From assembly GCA_963784615.1 (NCBI GenBank), contig CAWASG010000001.1, positions 1 through 64,000 of the forward strand: a stretch of 64,000 nucleotides of DNA. The letters run 5' to 3'. The first letter of the stretch is position 1; the number at the start of each line of letters is the position of its first letter. Below, one piece after another: positions 62,172 to 64,000 of this stretch. The notes under the pieces were generated by a model. The model had not been told where the DNA came from and did not search any database. It was given only the letters and a program-made list of their open reading frames with translations. The DNA is from UBA11403 sp963784615. GTDB taxonomy: Bacteria > Pseudomonadota > Gammaproteobacteria > Legionellales > Legionellaceae. A program made the translations under genes and the position numbers.

Positions 62172-62310
62172 GGTAGGTTGGCACGTAGGTTGGTGCGTAG
62201 GTTGGGTTGAGGCTGGTAAGCCGAAGCCCAACATGGGCGGATTTGTTGGGCTTCGGCTTACCAGCCTCAACCCAACCTACGCACCAACCTACGCACAAAC
62301 CAACACACCA
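62172..62310. repeat. R1 repeat with extended edges
   Basis: Tandem GTAGGTTGGCACGTAGGTTG edges outside the GAGGCTGGTAAGCC arms; the right edge repeats ACCAACCTACGCACAAACC variants. The longest R1 copy here. Confidence 0.8.
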
Positions 62311-62361
62311 ACCTACCTGCAAACGGTCGCGGCTCGGTAAAAAAATCAGGAGTAACCTTTC

Positions 62362-63486
62362 ATGCAATCACGAGTTAATCTACTGAATTTCAACTTGCAA
62401 ATGATGCGCGATTTTATTCGCGATTGTGGTGAAAAACCATTTCGTGCGACTCAACTGATGCAGTGGATTCATCAAGTTGGCCACAGAGATTTTACCGAAA
62501 TGACTAATCTGGGCAAATCCTTGCGCGAACGTATTGCAACACTCGCCGAAATTCGATTGCCTGAGTTGGTTGGATGTCAAAAATCCGAAGATGGTACGCA
62601 TAAATGGTTGTTGAAACTAGAGTGTGGTAATTGCATTGAAACCGTGTTCATTCCCGAATCTACCCGGGGCACATTGTGTGTTTCATCACAAGTTGGATGT
62701 GCGCTCAATTGTAGTTTTTGCTCTACAGGAAAACAGGGTTTTAATCGTAATTTATCGACAGCCGAAATTATTGGCCAGGTTTGGTTTGCTGTCCGCGAAC
62801 TGTCAAAGCAACAAGGTGCTCACGACAAGCGTGTCACCAATGTCGTGATGATGGGGATGGGCGAGCCGTTGTTGAATTTTGATAGCGTCGTCGCAGCCAT
62901 GGATATCATGATGGACGATTTTGCTTATGGGTTGTCTAAACGCCGGGTAACCTTGAGCACGTCAGGCATTGTTCCTGAAATGGAACGACTACGCGCGGTA
63001 AGCCCAGTATCCCTGGCGGTTTCATTACATGCGCCAAATGATGAATTGCGGAATATACTGGTGCCGATCAATAAAAAATATCCACTCGAACAATTAATGG
63101 CGATGTGTAAACGCTACTTTGACGGAGAGCCACGCCGCGTGGTGACGTTTGAGTATGTCATGCTCAAAGGCGTGAACGATAGCCCTGAACATGCTCGCCA
63201 GTTAGTGAGATTACTGCGCGACGTCCCCTCAAAAGTGAATTTAATCCCGTTTAACCCGTTCCCGATGACTGAGTACGAACGCTCACCGTTGACAGCCATC
63301 AATGCATTTCGAGATATTTTGATGTCAAAAGGCATCAATACGATAACCCGTAAAACACGAGGCGATGATATTGACGCTGCATGCGGGCAGTTGGCAGGCC
63401 AAGTTGACGATCGCACTAGTCGATCCAGGCGATGGCAAAAATTACATTTCAAGCCAGTTGCTCTTGAGCAATCCGCCCCATTGTAG
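62362..63486 (+). CDS. rlmN: 23S rRNA/tRNA adenine-C2 methyltransferase RlmN
   Basis: 374 residues. Radical-SAM cluster motif CALNCSFC; the catalytic C-terminal Cys is in DIDAACGQLAG and the other Cys in TRGTLCVSSQVGC. GMGEPLLNFD, SLHAPNDELRN and NLIPFNPFP are family motifs. It methylates A2503 of 23S rRNA and A37 of some tRNAs. Confidence 0.96.
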   Translation: MQSRVNLLNFNLQMMRDFIRDCGEKPFRATQLMQWIHQVGHRDFTEMTNLGKSLRERIATLAEIRLPELVGCQKSEDGTHKWLLKLECGNCIETVFIPESTRGTLCVSSQVGCALNCSFCSTGKQGFNRNLSTAEIIGQVWFAVRELSKQQGAHDKRVTNVVMMGMGEPLLNFDSVVAAMDIMMDDFAYGLSKRRVTLSTSGIVPEMERLRAVSPVSLAVSLHAPNDELRNILVPINKKYPLEQLMAMCKRYFDGEPRRVVTFEYVMLKGVNDSPEHARQLVRLLRDVPSKVNLIPFNPFPMTEYERSPLTAINAFRDILMSKGINTITRKTRGDDIDAACGQLAGQVDDRTSRSRRWQKLHFKPVALEQSAPL

Positions 63487-63553
63487 AATCGGCCACATAC
63501 GTTATAATGGCAAATTCAAATCCTCGATTAAATCAGGGACATTTTATTTAAAC

Positions 63554-63639
63554 GTAACTGCTCGGGCAGGGATAAGGAAAACTGAACGGGCAGGGGCACG
63601 GGCACGCTCAGTTTTCCTTATCCCTGCCCGAGCAGTTAC
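63554..63639. repeat. Perfect 32-bp-stem palindrome after rlmN
   Basis: Arms 63554-63585 and 63608-63639 are exact complements with a 22-base GC-rich loop. Between rlmN and pilW; possible terminator. Confidence 0.8.
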
Positions 63640-63658
63640 ATGAAAAGCAGGTACCGTC

Positions 63659-64000
63659 TTGAAATGGCATAGTGTATTAATTGTTATGAGCTTATTATCC
63701 CTGCAAGCCTGTCAGCAAAGCTCGAACGCGCAGGATGATGTGAGTGTGAAAAAAAAACATCGCAGTGATGCAGCGGGTTACAATGTTCAATTGGGACTAG
63801 GATACCTTAAGCAAGGAAATATCCCGCGTTCAAAGCGAAAATTGTTATTAGCTTTGGAGCAAGCTCCAAATTCGCCCGAAGCGAATGCGGCCATGGCTTA
63901 TTTCATGGAAAAAACGGGTGATGTGGATCGCGCCAAGACTTATTACCAAAAAGCTATGGCCAGCGCCCCAGGTAGGGGAACGCAATTGAATAATTATGGC
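63659..64000 (+). CDS. pilW: Type IV pilus biogenesis lipoprotein PilW/PilF (partial)
   Basis: Runs off the window. TTG start at 63659 gives MKWHSVLIVMSLLSLQAC, a lipoprotein signal with lipobox LQAC; an ATG at 63686 would cut the signal. TPR repeats follow: YNVQLGLGYLKQGNIPRSKR, LEQAPNSPEANAAMAYFMEK, DRAKTYYQKAMASAP. It pilots secretin PilQ assembly. Position after rlmN is conserved. Confidence 0.85.
   Translation, partial: MKWHSVLIVMSLLSLQACQQSSNAQDDVSVKKKHRSDAAGYNVQLGLGYLKQGNIPRSKRKLLLALEQAPNSPEANAAMAYFMEKTGDVDRAKTYYQKAMASAPGRGTQLNNYG

Overview
The window looks like a chromosome segment of a gammaproteobacterium of the Legionellales type (Legionella/Coxiella/Aquicella-like). Evidence: the gene orders yhbY/rlmE-ftsH-folP-glmM and ndk-rlmN-pilW are gammaproteobacterial, there is a Mip-type FKBP isomerase, a Legionella-like diversity-generating retroelement (DGR), and several eukaryotic-like or effector-like proteins (U-box, ankyrin-like, a giant repeat protein). 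The species cannot be fixed from sequence alone.

The first ~20 kb is accessory and full of nested mobile DNA. Two direct copies of a three-gene transposon (DUF6431-like protein, DDE integrase, AAA ATPase; TGT...ACA ends, 5-bp target duplication) interrupt an IS21-like element (1-6417). Then come MITE-like and IS relics (6424-9440), a cluster of perfect DnaA boxes present twice (9651-9847 and 11951-12090), an OmpA-like barrel, a metallo-hydrolase, and an IS5-type transposase cut by a 224-bp palindromic MITE with a 10-bp target duplication (12121-13827). Next, all on the minus strand, lies a DGR: outer-membrane barrel, variable lectin-like secreted protein with its variable repeat (VR), Avd, template repeat (TR) and reverse transcriptase (13837-17964). 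TR and VR differ at 20 positions, all at TR adenines, plus one AAC codon. The reverse transcriptase has lost its catalytic centre, so the locus shows past diversification but looks disabled in cis.

18-28 kb holds an AlkD-type protein, a second barrel + secreted-protein pair (GH17-like), a C39-like peptidase and a 1400-residue repeat protein. 28-38 kb is core: yhbY, rlmE-ftsH-folP-glmM, then ccmCDEFGH for cytochrome c maturation, with no ccmAB next to it and with a dispersed repeat inserted in the 5' end of ccmH. At 38.3-41.2 kb an IS481-like element has its transposase core replaced by an ankyrin-like effector candidate.

41-64 kb is mostly housekeeping: rhomboid protease, tRNA-dihydrouridine synthase, Bax-inhibitor-like protein, transporters, acyltransferase, cystathionine gamma-synthase, Mip, AmpG, U-box protein, exonuclease, lytic transglycosylase, ubiC-ubiA, glutaminase, acyl-CoA ligase, minC-lpxH, ndk, rlmN and the start of pilW. 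Most intergenic gaps carry members of at least three palindromic repeat families (called R1, R2, R3 here). These sometimes nest in each other or supply the stop codon of the neighbouring gene. No tRNA, rRNA or CRISPR array was seen.
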